Assembly (NCBI RefSeq): GCF_002443255.2
Contig: NW_019211456.1
Span: 20,569,557 to 20,633,556, forward strand
Source: Varroa destructor
Lineage: Eukaryota; Arthropoda; Arachnida; Mesostigmata; Varroidae
Reading direction: 5' to 3'
Length of the DNA stretch: 64,000 nucleotides
In this document: piece by piece, positions 1 through 11,220 of the stretch
How positions within the stretch are numbered: the stretch's first letter is position 1
Layout of the letters: each line of letters starts with the position of its first letter
Made by a program: the position numbers and the translations under genes
Notes under the pieces: generated by a model
Seen by the model: the letters and a program-made list of their open reading frames with translations, nothing else
What the model was told of the DNA's origin: nothing
The model's database searches: none

Positions 1-702
1 CAAAAATCGTCGATCGCTAGGGATTAAGGAGCAAAATATTATATAGGACTAACGTCAATGAAGCTTAGTTACCGCTCAAAATACCTTTCCTTGTTGGAAC
101 ACCAAATCCATTATAGGAGATGTTAGCTGAGTTTAGAAATTATAGCATACTTGTCGTTTGATTGCTACGCTGAAGCCCGTAGGATTGACCAGTGAGAAGA
201 ATAATGGAACATTAGAAAATCTCACTTATTTTTCTGCTCCAATGCCTCTGGCACCACATCACACATCAGTAGCAAGTAATTGCGAAAGACAGTCAAATTG
301 AAATCTAGTAAACTGGGATAATATTAGATTTGGAAGACGCAGCTTATCCGCTATGTAACCGCTTTGTCGAACAAATCAATAGGTTGGTGATAGTTGATAG
401 ACTGTTAACGCGTTAGAAATCACCATCAGTCTATACACGATCAACTGCAGCATACCCAACCGATTGTGTGACATCTGCTGACATGTATCACCTACTAACA
501 CTCATCCTAATACCGCTACAATTACCCAGGACGTCGAAGGCTTCATTTGGTGAATCAGATATAGCGCGCTGAAAACGCGCTGAAAATATTTTTATAGGCG
601 ACACCGGAACAGATACAAAACGTTTCCATCGAAAATTCGCGTGTGGAGTGCAATCACTGTTAGACTATCTCGCATTTGCAACTTTGGCTACGAAGTCAAT
701 AC
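1..702. other. Non-coding, probably septin intron
   Basis: No coiled-coil exon continuing the septin is visible on the minus strand. An 11-base unit, CGCGCTGAAAA, is tandemly repeated near 567-588. Nothing else is seen. Confidence 0.6.
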
Positions 703-865
703 CTTTTCCTTGACTTTCATGGCAAACACTGTTTCCATTTCTTGACGCATTTTTGCTACTTTGGCGTCATGCTCTTTCTTCTCTTCCTCCATTTGTGCAA
801 GTGGATTCTTGTTGCTGGCGCCGCCCTCGGGAGGCGCGCACGCTCCCCCAGTCAGCTTGCGAACT
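703..865 (-). CDS. Septin 7/Peanut exon: start of C-terminal coiled coil (last exon in window)
   Basis: This exon follows the GTPase domain and opens the C-terminal extension through which SEPT7-group septins pair into filaments. The acceptor is a pyrimidine-rich stretch ending TCATTGCAG and the donor is AAG|GTATTG. An Arg codon split as CG|A joins it to the exon at 997-1310. The translation includes [20 protein letters not shown] and ends MKVKEK, which matches the start of the SEPT7/Peanut coiled coil very closely (the conserved NKNPL, QMEEE, VF.MKVKEK pattern). The family normally continues for roughly 80 more residues. No such exon is visible in bases 1-702, so the 3' end of the gene lies outside the window. 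Confidence 0.95.
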
Positions 866-996
866 CTGCAATGACAGAGAGCGAAGGCTATATGAGATCC
901 TTACCAAACAAGCATTTTCGCGATGTACTGAATAAGCTCTCAATCGTTAATCACAGCAAAGCAACGCATCAATTAGATTATACGGGTTTTACTAAC

Positions 997-1310
997 CGGA
1001 AGTGCTCATAGTGGCAGTTGTGGGTGACTTCTTTGAGGTCTTGCATATGCGAGCGGATTAGGACGTTCCGTAAGGGGATAAAGTCGCAGTGCTCGATCGA
1101 GTCGACCTCGACCGTTCCCCAAGGATATTTTCGGGCGCGGACCTTTTTTCCGCCAATTTCGATTAGAGCATTCGAACCAACGATGGCAAACGGTAAACGG
1201 TCCTTTATTGATTTGGACACAGTTCCGTTCTTGAGATCTGTCCCATCTGATCCGCCGACTTCCATTGAGCCATTCTCGCTGATTTCGTTCAGCGACGGGA
1301 AATCGTACAC
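997..1310 (-). CDS. Septin 7/Peanut exon: C-terminal part of GTPase domain with septin-unique element
   Basis: The exon has an acceptor at CGCCACAG|GTGTAC and a donor at CTTCCG|GTTAGT. It begins in phase 0 and ends two bases into an Arg codon. It encodes VYDFPSLNE, a Ser/Gly-rich linker, then [48 protein letters not shown] and HYEHFR. These are the G5-side loop and the septin-unique element that builds the filament interfaces. The residues [16 protein letters not shown] favour the SEPT7/Peanut group over the SEPT2 and SEPT6 groups. The linker after VYDFP is longer than in vertebrate SEPT7, which is common in invertebrate copies. Confidence 0.97.
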
Positions 1311-1648
1311 CTGTGGCGAAATGAATGGAAGAATACTCGCGAGAATGAAAACGTTACTCTCATAATGTTACTACGCTTTTCAACAAAAAATTGGTTTTCA
1401 CGGATGGGCATGCATCCATGGCTGTTGCCATTAAGGAATATCTATTTGAACGGAAAACCAAAAAAAAAAAACGAAGAAATCATTTTTCTTTACATTAAAT
1501 ACAACTTAATTTTTACACATTGAAAAAAATCCACTATTTCGTGTTATTATTTCTTGCGGTGCTATTGACACTGAAAGGCTTCAGCGTTGACGGAAAAAAC
1601 GTACGCACTTTAATGAACAGCTCGTTGATGATCTTGATTTCCACCTAC

Positions 1649-1841
1649 CTTGATTCCATGTTGTGTAAGCTCATTTTGAATGCGTCTTTTGAAAAGCTGG
1701 CATTCTTCTGGCGTGAACGTGTCAGCTTTAGCAATAACTGGTACGATGTTGACTTTGTCGTGTAGCTTTTTCATCACTTCGACATCCAGCGACTTCAGGC
1801 CGTGCCCCGATGGCGCGATGAAATACAAGCAACAGTGGACC
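1649..1841 (-). CDS. Septin 7/Peanut exon with G4 motif AKAD
   Basis: The acceptor is TGTATAG|GGTCC and the donor ATCAAG|GTAGGT. The first base completes the Arg codon begun in the upstream exon (AG|G). The translation runs [19 protein letters not shown], then a helix, then [18 protein letters not shown] and ends QHGIK. AKAD is the G4 motif that gives guanine specificity. The phrase [14 protein letters not shown] is diagnostic of septins. Phase at both ends fits the flanking exons exactly. Confidence 0.97.
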
Positions 1842-2073
1842 CTATACATCAATTAAACTCGATGTTTAGTCGTGAAAATATAGCCTTAGAAAGATAGCCC
1901 TTAGGATCGAAAACCGTTCTGTTTGAAATTTTTAGGAAAAAATCAGTCACGTCTCATGGCGGTTAGAGGCCTCTAGCCGTTAATACAACTACAGGTTTCA
2001 ACACTATCCTTCGTAAAGTACGTTTAAAGTTGAATACAGTAATGATTAAAAATGCCGAAACATTATTACTCGC

Positions 2074-2243
2074 CTATTATCGACGATATGAGCCGATCTT
2101 TGAATCTTAGTCTCTTCTTGAAGATACTCGGCATATTTATCCTCAATGAAATCGATGAGAGGCATCCAGCAGTTAGTGTTATCTAGATTTCCTCCAAAGC
2201 CCGGGGTGTCCACAATAGTTAGCGTCAAGGTGACTTGTCCCTC
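2074..2243 (-). CDS. Septin 7/Peanut exon with G3 motif DTPGFG
   Basis: The exon begins in phase 0 after TGTATCAAG and reads EGQVTLTLTIVDTPGFGGNL, then DNTNCWMPLIDFIEDKYAEY and a short charged segment ending VDNR. DTPGFG is the G3/Walker B-like motif; the next residue is Gly where most SEPT7 proteins have Asp. For the reading frame and the conserved DNR-VHCC junction to hold, the exon must end at AATAG (2074), which makes the donor GCGAGT. This is therefore a GC-AG intron. The alternative GT three bases further on would add codons and put the next exon out of frame. Confidence 0.95.
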
Positions 2244-2523
2244 CTTGATACAAGTGAGCGGGTTTACAGGGTGAAAAAAGCAATGACAATATTAGAATTT
2301 GCAATACAAACCGCTTACATTGATCGACGACTCCCGGTGCTTAAGCAAGTTATTTATTTGTCCATGAGATCGATCGTGTCATAAGTTCAATTGACATAAA
2401 ATAACGATTTATCAGCCATAGAGCTATTATAGTTTTCAGCTTTTTGCGACAATTTTCGTAGTAGCTAATTTTACTTTAATGAACAAAAACAATGATGTGC
2501 GTATTTAAATTTACAATCACACA

Positions 2524-2527
<4 letters not shown>

Positions 2528-2575
<48 letters not shown>
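2528..2575. repeat. (TA)n microsatellite in septin intron
   Basis: An uninterrupted TA run of about 48 bases lies in the 395-base intron between the G3 and P-loop exons of the septin. Confidence 0.95.
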
Positions 2576-2577
<2 letters not shown>

Positions 2578-2638
2578 TAATAAAGTTCGAGGACCTAACG
2601 CTACTAACTGATTCATTAGAATGGAGACTAATTCGTAC

Positions 2639-2827
2639 CTGTAATACAACTTTTGTTGTTTCAACCTGGACAGTCTTCTGTACCGTCCTCTGCGAAGGCC
2701 CAGGATAATCGGCCGAGTAAATATCAGCACAGAACAGAGAATTAACGAGGGTGCTTTTGCCGAGACCAGACTCACCACAGACCATCAGCGTGAATTCAAA
2801 GCCACGTTTCACCGTCTTGTTATACAC
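2639..2827 (-). CDS. Septin 7/Peanut exon with P-loop (G1)
   Basis: The acceptor is TTGCATGCAACAG-like sequence ending CAACAG|GTGTAT, and the donor is TTACAG|GTACGA. Both ends are phase 0, giving 63 codons. The translation starts [16 protein letters not shown], continues with the P-loop GESGLGKST, then [15 protein letters not shown] and ends [13 protein letters not shown]. The basic [10 protein letters not shown] stretch is the alpha-0 polybasic region that contacts phosphoinositides in septins. The Thr of KTVQVE aligns with the switch I Thr needed for GTP hydrolysis in SEPT2- and SEPT7-group proteins, so this subunit is probably catalytically competent. A long TA microsatellite sits in the adjoining intron. 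Confidence 0.97.
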
Positions 2828-5800
2828 CTGTTGCATGACAAATGGTCACTATAGTCGTAATATAAAGTCTCGATTTTACAGTATATATATTAGCGGAATT
2901 AAACATCGGGCTAATTATAGGCCAAAGTTTGTAAACAGAAAAAACTGGGCCAAAAGGTCTCGACATGATTAACCGTTGGAACAACCCAGTTGATATTCGC
3001 TTGGAAAAGCCGTTGATCTCTGTCTAAAAATTCAGGCGTTTGGAAAATTATTTGCAAGCTTCTTTGATTAAGTCCAAAGTCTCAACGTGATCTAAAATTT
3101 TGTGATTTTCTTGATGGCAGCTTACTTTCGGATTTTCCAGAAATCATATGAAAACTGACATAATATAAACGGTCGATTCCAGACAGAAGTCTCACTAACA
3201 ACACGAAACGATGGAATAATATCTGATTTATGCTCAAATCTTGAAAACGGCACGTTTCTGTTTCGCCAAGACGAGTTTAACTATTTGGATGAAAAAACGA
3301 CCTTTTTCTGTTATCGGAGCTATCGAAGCCTGCATTCGTTTGCCACTGTGCTTGCTGGACCCGAGACTTTTATTTATATTTCGAAGAAAAAGTTTGTTTG
3401 TTTGTTTCCATAGGACGCATTGTAATTTGATTATAGGTACATAGACGGCAGAAACGGCTTGTTTGGAAACAATGCCATACCACTGCTTACAGGCCACCCG
3501 GCGGCATCGATGGCACTGAGATTATATCAAATGCGTACAAAGTGGCGCCGAGTATGCTGTCTTGGACGACAAACGGTGTCTAGATAGATATTGTGAGAGC
3601 TGCTAGGAGGTTACAGCTGTTAAAGAATAGTTACCTCTATTATAAATATAATTAGTTTTTTTTACCTTTCCTCAGTTGAAATAAGACATGTACATAAAAA
3701 CAATCGAAAATGATACCACAATATACAAGGGTGCTCTTGTAAACAAATTAAGGATTCTCGTAGCAAGTGTTCCAGAAGTAGCTCCACTAACTGATCTCAC
3801 TTCAGTGCTGCACTAGTAACCACATTTTTATCGCTTAGATTAAAATAAAGCAAACTTGAACACTTATAAACTTTAAAGCGAGCAGCAGTTACTGCTGGTC
3901 TGACTTCGATTCAATAAAACTTCATCTATTAATAACGTGGCACGTCTTGCTAGCGACCAACGTTTAACGGGAATAGGCGTCTGTTCATCGATATACACAC
4001 GTGCCCAATAGTATGTTTTTTGTATGTGAAAGCCTTGCTAGTAGCACCTGTTCTTTGAAGTAATCGTTTAGCTCGAGTTTGTCGCGCTTCAAAGCTGCAT
4101 TGAATATCCGAACCTCGTTCTTCTTTTGGACAACTCCGGCGATGATCTCATTCCTATCCGTTTCGACCATATTTTCAACAACAGAAATTACCGGTTGTCC
4201 ATCAACTGCCATTAGCCGTACCACTGTGAACGTTGCTGCTACTAATGTAGGTAGGTAATGGTGGCCGAAATCTCTGAGGCAGACAGGCACACCATATAAT
4301 TCGTATACTTCTCGCAAATAAACCTGATGCCTCTGTTCTTTTCAAGGACCACAACACTGACGACATCAAAATATGACTAGGATGTTGCAGCTGCAGCGAT
4401 TTTTTTGATGTATCGACGCTGGAACTGTGCTTTCTGTACCGCTTCCCGATTACGATTGCGTTGTCGCGCCTGGATCAAGGGGCACGGTACCTGACGACCT
4501 CCATAGCACTGGTCCAAATTACTGGATGTTAGCCGCTTCCAAGTGAAGCAACTTCCCGTTGAACGCACGATTTTTACCACTGCTAGCACCACCTTCTATG
4601 CATGCTCCATTCTATAGACGTTTTAATGCTGTATTTTGGATACGGATCCACACGGCCAGCGTTCTGTTATTATCTGTATCATCACTGATCCTCTATGACA
4701 AATCACTCATTAGTAATTTCTAGACTTGAAGCTCAATGAGCATAGCTCCAAGAATCACTTACTGTTACTACTAACATATGAATGCTCCCGTGTACGCACG
4801 AGGTGGGGAGCTCGATTGGCCAATCAACTCAAAAATTGATCATAGATTTCACGGAACGAGGTACAACAAGTAGGCAAAACCTCAGCCATAGGTTGTCTAT
4901 GCAGCACATAGTCGACTTTGCATTACTTCTAGCTACCATGAGTTCATCGCTGCCATTGAAGCTTGGCAAGCGTTTTTGGAAACTTTGCTTGAACCTTACC
5001 AGCTATGTCAACGTACACCGAGCTTCTTCAGCTTCAACACTGCAATCATTGACTCGAACTGCAGAAAAAGATTCTGCTGTGCAAAACAATTGCACAGGTT
5101 TACATTTCAGAGACTCGTAAATCTTGTCACAATGCAAAAACAGCTACCGCTCATCTCTGGTTCTTTACTGCCTTTCAACGGGACCATAGAATAAGATCGG
5201 AACAACGGCGGACGCCAACGCCTACGACACCATACAATCACATATAAGCTTGACAGAGTCACGCCAGACAACGAAGGCCTACTCCGAACCACTTCTAAAA
5301 ACGGCATCTATCGATCGTCACAGAACAGACGTGCAGAACCATAACAGCAAATAAGGCTGATAAAATACGACGGCGTTGGAGGTTCAAGGGGTAGAACTCG
5401 CATTACTGAATCTGACAGATAGAAATGTTTCGTCGTGTTTATCACAAGCAGATACACATGCGCACGACACATAAGTACGGCAAAGTCGTCTCATTCGCTG
5501 AAGCTGTGGTGATCTTCAGCGAACTCATCCAGCAGATTAAGTTTCTGAACAAGGCTTAAAAAGCATTTAGTAGTGACTGTGCGATGACCATCAGTGTATC
5601 GTTTAATCGCCCACAGTTCAAGCAAGCGTTTCAAAATGGAGACCCTATATGTTGATTTAAGTGTTACTGACAGACGACACACGACATTAAGCATCTTATT
5701 AACGACAAAGAAGTGACGGCAATATGTACTTGCCTTGCCAAGCACAAGCAAAATTCAAGCAGAGGCTCTTTCTGCCAGTTGAAACGGCGGCTAGTACCAG

Positions 5801-6925
5801 AGGTAAACGAATCTCGATGAGCATGGGGCTACTTAGCCCATCTATCTAAACACGAGAAGAAAACGCGTACGGGTTCGTGCCGGTACAGAAGCTGCAGATT
5901 TGTCATGTCTAGCTACGAATGTGCTCATTTTAAGTGATTTGTACACGTTCCCCTCATGATTAACCTAGTCTTACTCGAGAGTACTGCCAAAACGATGGAT
6001 GATGTGGAACCGCTGTTAGCGTAACACCATCGCATATACAAACAATAAACCGATTGTTTATGTTGTATCTTTGCCCAACAATCCGCCCAAGCAGTAGAAG
6101 TGCCGCGCTAGCGTCAATTTATAATTGGCGGGTCCGCACAGAACAGAAATATTCATTGTTTCGCCAATTTTTAAACACAGCGGGAGCTAAATGAGCAAGT
6201 CGGGCCTATAGAACATTGATTAGCGTCCTATCAACACCGGTGGACGTTGGTGTTATTAGGTGATATCCAGTTTAGAGTGTACCTTGTTGAGAATACCAAC
6301 CAGTGGTACGAACTGGTCCACTTCACATACAATGCTGATCTATGCTATAATGAACTTCCTAGTCGTTCTCTAGTTCATCGACGATAAAGTACGTGCCTAA
6401 TAAGCTCGAGCTACATCGCATTCGAGTGCTCACCCTTGAACTTACAACCTAAATGTTGCCTAAGAACTAGGCTCAGTTAAATCTATTTATGGTAGCATTT
6501 GTATGGAACATCCACTATCAACATCACCGAAATCAAACGAGAACGCAAAATGCCTTAGCGCTTTTTCTAAATTAATAATAATGACTATCATTTAGTGTTT
6601 CAAGAATTCATTGTACCTTACGATGGTGGTAAGTATCTATATCTATGGACGAGAAATCTTGTATACGTTTTGTATGCATTTAAACCGGCTCACAATTGAT
6701 TTACTTGAATATAGTAGACGAGCTATTTACCCAAAAATGTGCTTGAATCAGATGTATTTTTTAGTTGTTTCCTGTTATCCTTACGTTTCCAATCGTCTCC
6801 TTTACGACGTGTGATGTAATAAGCTTTTCCTTCTACTGCTTAATAACCGAGCTAATGATAAATAGAAACTTGTTGTTTCCCAACTAGCATTCGCGAGATA
6901 GTTTTGTTAATAACCTGTCGCCTAC
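2828..6925. other. Septin intron of 4.1 kb
   Basis: The intron lies between the P-loop exon and the N-terminal linker exon. No exon, repeat family or structured RNA is recognised; short frames in both strands look random. Confidence 0.7.
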
Positions 6926-7126
6926 CTGTTCGGGAAGTGTGGAGAAACCGACGGGCCCGTCAAGTTTGCTGAGGGTATTTGCACACGCGCCTACGTCCTT
7001 GTATTTGGAGGTGTAGTCGCCGCTTCCGCCATTCGTTTCAGACCGAAAGCTGCTGGAGGCGTAGAGTGACGTTTTTTCAGAAACTCGCGGTGATTCGAAG
7101 CCTTTCTGATACTCTTTTGATGCCAA
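6926..7126 (-). CDS. Septin 7/Peanut first shared exon, N-terminal linker
   Basis: The exon is bounded by a strong acceptor (TTTTTTCTTTTCAG|TTGGCA) and the donor GAACAG|GTAGGC, with phase 0 at both ends and 67 codons. It starts LASKEYQKGFESPRVSEK, passes through a Ser/Gly-rich disordered stretch and ends LDGPVGFSTLPEQ. The end matches the SEPT7/Peanut signature GYVGFANLPNQ directly before VYRK, so the join to the P-loop exon is secure. Before this the sequence is not conserved with known septins. No in-frame ATG lies in the exon, so at least one more 5' coding exon exists. The intron to the next exon is 4.1 kb. Confidence 0.93.
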
Positions 7127-10100
7127 CTGAAAAGAAAAAAGCGCAACAGAAAATTGCTCGTTAGTATTATTTTTAATTTCGGCCACAGCATACATACATA
7201 CTTGTCTCATTTTCGATTTATGCGCGTCGTCAACAGCATCACAAAGTACATACTAAATCTGATCGTATGAACGAGGGAACACAATTTCTCTCTAAATAAA
7301 AAGCTTGTTTTTTGGAGATACTATTTTAGCTATAGACGAGCCAATAGCTTCCCGCTCATTTGGACGTATCTTCCTTCGTTTCGTTTTCTTCCTGCTCTGT
7401 CAGTGTTATTCGTTATGGCATGTAGCGACAAGGCCATCAAGCTAAACAAGCGCAAGTAACGAGGTCAGCGACGCGTTGGCATCAGTATGATCGTGGCAGC
7501 AGTTTTATCAAAATGAACATTGAAACAGACTGGTGCAGCCGTATGGGTCCCGTAGCAGCGGCAGCTGCCCCCCACTCCGACCTCTCTAACCATCTGCACC
7601 ACTCTAACAAACCGCCGAACATCTGATAGTACCATATATCTATACTATACCCAACCGTACGAAAGTAAAGTGATGTATACACGCAGTCCTTCGGCCCATC
7701 TAACATCCTCCACTCGGAAAGTTCGTGAAACTGGTTAGCATATAGCAGTTATGAAGTAACGTGAAGTCGATCCGCAGGTTATTGGTGAAGGCCTAAGGAG
7801 GATAGGGTGGTAAGATTGGAGCGGGGAGGACGACAACGGCAGGATTCGGCAGTTAGCCGGCCGAGTGTTGTGATGGCGCGACGCGCTACTGGTGTCGTCA
7901 AATGTGTGTGTGCGTATCCATGTATATTTGTCGCGGACGAAGCCGAGGGTAAATGAGTACGGCACCTTGACTACACGGAGTATTGGATAGATGTGTCATG
8001 GTATACAATTGGTAAAGGTGACTGCGATACATCATTTTCGTTGTCAGGCAGGCCGATATGGCAAGTGGTAGCCATGCGCATGGCATTACACAGTCTGCGC
8101 ATTTTGGTCGTCACATATATCTTGACTCATTTGCCGGTAATAATATATGTGGCTGAACCAGTCTGACGATGTTGAAATTGCAGATCGCAGTTTCAACAAA
8201 TCGCTCAACCGAAATACACCCGCGCATAACAGTAGAATTGGCTCGGTCAAGAGCAAGGCGAGCATGAAGTGATTGCTTTTTATCAGGGTATTCACAAAAT
8301 AGTTTATCATGCGTTCAGTAGCGGTCTGTCTTAGCTGAAAAACAATCCTTCGATTGAAGAATTTATTATTCATTCCGCACGGAAGAAGCCATAATTTTTA
8401 TTGACGAACTATTAACTAGCGCCAGAAAGTGCAAACTTGAATTTATTTTACGAAGAACGCCGGCAACAGCTGGGAAGGGAGCGAGGAAAGGAAAAGCTGA
8501 GTTGAATACAGAACACATAGCTAAACACCACGCCCTAGAATCACGTGAACGGGCTGCTAACGAACGTATAGTCTTCACGAAGCGCAAAACATAATGAAGA
8601 TGGCTACGGAGAGGAGAATCGAGAGGGCGTGAGATGTGAACGTTTGTACGGGTACCTATGGCGATTTGGGGCATCCCATTGTAGCTCCTCATTAATCGAT
8701 ACTGTTAACGAACACGTTTCATACGTACCAAACGACTCAAGAGGGGCAGCGTAAAAATCTGAGAAGAAATTTACCCTCCATTCCCATTTTCTACATCAAC
8801 ATGAAAAGTGGAACAGGTCGCACGCGACGAACTGCTCCTATGACCGGTATCGTACTCCAATTCATTTCAGCGACAAAGCCCTCTACTAACGTAATATCTC
8901 AAACCCTCGAATATTGGCATACGGAATCACCATATCAGGACTGAACGCCATCTTGTCCTATTACCGAATTCTGCCACGACAGACGTGTCCTGTCGGCGTA
9001 TTAACATACACAGTTACTTTTGTAGAGAATTCATTTGAGTAAAGGCGCGCAACGACAAGGAAAACGTAGCTGATCCTAACGCTGTCCAGTAACGACAAGA
9101 GAACAGAAAGGTGCATCGCGATGCACGCTACCAGAATTTTTGCCGTTTCCCTATGGTTATTCTTTTCCGTATCTTCTTCATCTCGATCGCAGAAAAAATT
9201 CAGCGTCCCAAAATAGCGCCATAGGCAGTAACAGCGTGGATCACAAAATTCTCTGGCCCGGGAATTCTGTGATCCGCGCTGCAGTAACGCTCAATGCGTA
9301 TCACGCATAATACAATAATAGTCGTCGTGGTTGAGTAGTGATCAGATACGGGAAGATATGGCGGAGAAATCGGGAATGGAATAGAGGGAAAGCATCGGAA
9401 AACGTTAAAGACTAATAACCCGCAGCCGATTTTACCGCTCTATCGTTCACCTTGTACGCAGAACCGTACGCTGTTTAGTCTGACAGACACATACGCTTAA
9501 ACGTCAAATGAGTAAAAACAACATATTTGTACGTTCATCATGACGCAGATCGCCACGTTAATGAACTACCAGCTCAAGGGTCGAACGAAGCCAAACGTAG
9601 TCGATGCATATAATGAGTGCAGACGGACTCACCAAGAAACAATTCTAACGAAAGTAAAATAAAATAGAAAAAGGCAGACTACTTTTTATTTTTAATCGGA
9701 CACGATATTGCTCAGAGGTGTGTGGGAAGAGGGCGAAGAACATCATGAAACGCTGTCAATACATTGTACAGACTGTTCAAAGCGGAACGGGGCAAATCTA
9801 TCATAGCTTGTAGCTCAAGTCAAAATAGATATTTCGATTAAATGTTTCCGATTCTGCCGACAAAAGCGTTACTGATAGACGCTTATCTTCCTTTAACCGC
9901 TATTGTAAAATCTCCAATTTGGTTAGAGTTTCTTGTCGTGTTGCTTCCATCGTGGTCCCTTTTCTGTCTATTCAACGGCTGCGTAATCCGCTGCGAAGCG
10001 GGTTCATAGTTTTGGTGAAGGTTCGTCCACCTCGAAAGCGTTCGATAATAGCAGGCCTTAGCTCATTTTCAAAGCAAACGGAACCTCCTGCCTCCTGCAC

Positions 10101-11148
10101 GAGTAGGCCGTGCTTTCAATCTAGGACTGAACTGGCTTCTTTACGCTAGCAACGATATCGTCTAAATTGATTTGTAGCCGCAACAAGCAGCGCGACAATA
10201 TCTAATCCTAGCTAATTAGTATACGCATTTTCACTAGCCGTGTCTGTTCGTTCGGTAATAGGGCTCGTTTGTATCCACACATGTCTATCTAATGTTGGCT
10301 GAATGCTATTATAGGTGGGAGAATAGTCAATTTCTTCTGCAGCGTTCCAGAGATCGAGTTAACGCGTTGGCCTAGGCGACGTATTTGCCTGTGGGTGACG
10401 TGCGCGTTGTAGGGCATCGCGACGATCAGCCGACCGGATCTGCCTACGTAGTCGAGACGCTGATTGGGCTTCAATTCAACGTCGGAGACAGACAGACTTA
10501 TCGACCTGCTAAACTTGATATATATATGGCAACAGAGCGGAGCAATGGACCACTCACTCCACGGTGCCTTGTAGTGCAAAGATGGCGTCGGCTTTTTCGA
10601 CACATTCTTGAATACTGCTTGATGTTTAGAACTTTGCTGACATGGGGATCTGGCCGACAGCGTTATGCATCTTTCTTCGAAAAGATAGCAGCCTTAGTTT
10701 AACAAAAACTAATCATATATGGAAACATCATTACATAAATATCGAAAAGTCATACATGCACATTTAATCTAGATCGATATATAGAGCTGTTTCTTAATTG
10801 AGATTTGGTTTTAAACCGCTGAAAACTTCTCGTTCAGCTCGACGTCACACGCTAGCCAAAAAGATCCCTTTAGTAATCGGAAGCGTTCAATTGATTAGAT
10901 CTTGGTCAAAGGAACGAGGCCATAATATTGTTAGATGGCGCCCATGGCTTTTCCCGACTAGTATATGTGTGTACGATAATGTATATTATGTGGCCAGCTG
11001 ACAAAAAGATCAATTTTCGCAATATACGTTCTTATGTTATCAATGTACTTAGCATAGTGCCGTATAGGTGAGAGTTGATCAAAATTCAGGCCTTAAAAAG
11101 AAGTTGTTGATTGTCATTCCTTACTGTTGTTATGATAATCCTGCTCAC
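7127..11148. other. Probable septin intron
   Basis: Apart from the foldback element at 9225-9288, nothing is recognised. An unassigned minus frame at 10289-10603 is open but has no motif or splice support. This is an intron only if the 11149-11220 exon belongs to the septin. Confidence 0.45.
9225..9288. mobile_element. 48-base foldback element flanked by 8-base direct repeats
   Basis: GCAGTAAC occurs at 9225-9232 and again at 9281-9288. Between them lies a near-perfect inverted repeat: AGCGTGGATCAC... pairs with ...GTGATCCGCGCT around the small centre TGGCCC. The symmetry extends one or two bases into the direct repeats. An 8-base duplication around terminal inverted repeats is the pattern left by hAT-type elements, so this may be a very small MITE. 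It lies in the intron between septin exons at 7126 and 11149. Confidence 0.5.
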
Positions 11149-11220
11149 CCTTGCACCGAAGATAGCAGCGCGATCCCGAACGCTCGATTTTGCCAAGGAT
11201 GATGGAGCTTCTTCAGCCAT
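11149..11220 (-). CDS. Candidate first coding exon of the septin (24 codons)
   Basis: An ATG in very good context (GAACATGG) opens 24 codons reading MAEEAPSSLAK, then SSVRDRAAIFGAR, and ends at AGG|GTGAGC. An in-frame TAA lies three codons upstream, so the start is well bounded. The donor is phase 0, as required by the acceptor at 7126, giving the join FGAR-LASKEY. Acidic-then-basic short N-termini are normal for septins. This is the simplest full start for the gene. The join is inferred from phase, strand and order only; transcript reads would settle it. Confidence 0.5.

Noticed and set aside
676..1011. Plus-strand frame of 111 codons
   Set aside because: It is the antisense shadow of the septin coiled-coil exon.
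1018..1365. Plus-strand frame of 115 codons
   Set aside because: It is the antisense shadow of the septin exon at 997-1310.
2476..2778. Frames containing long Ile-Tyr repeats
   Set aside because: They are translations of the TA microsatellite.
10289..10603. Minus frame with protein-like stretch VELKPNQRLDYVGRSGRLIV
   Set aside because: No ATG start, donor or family match; too weak to annotate as a gene.
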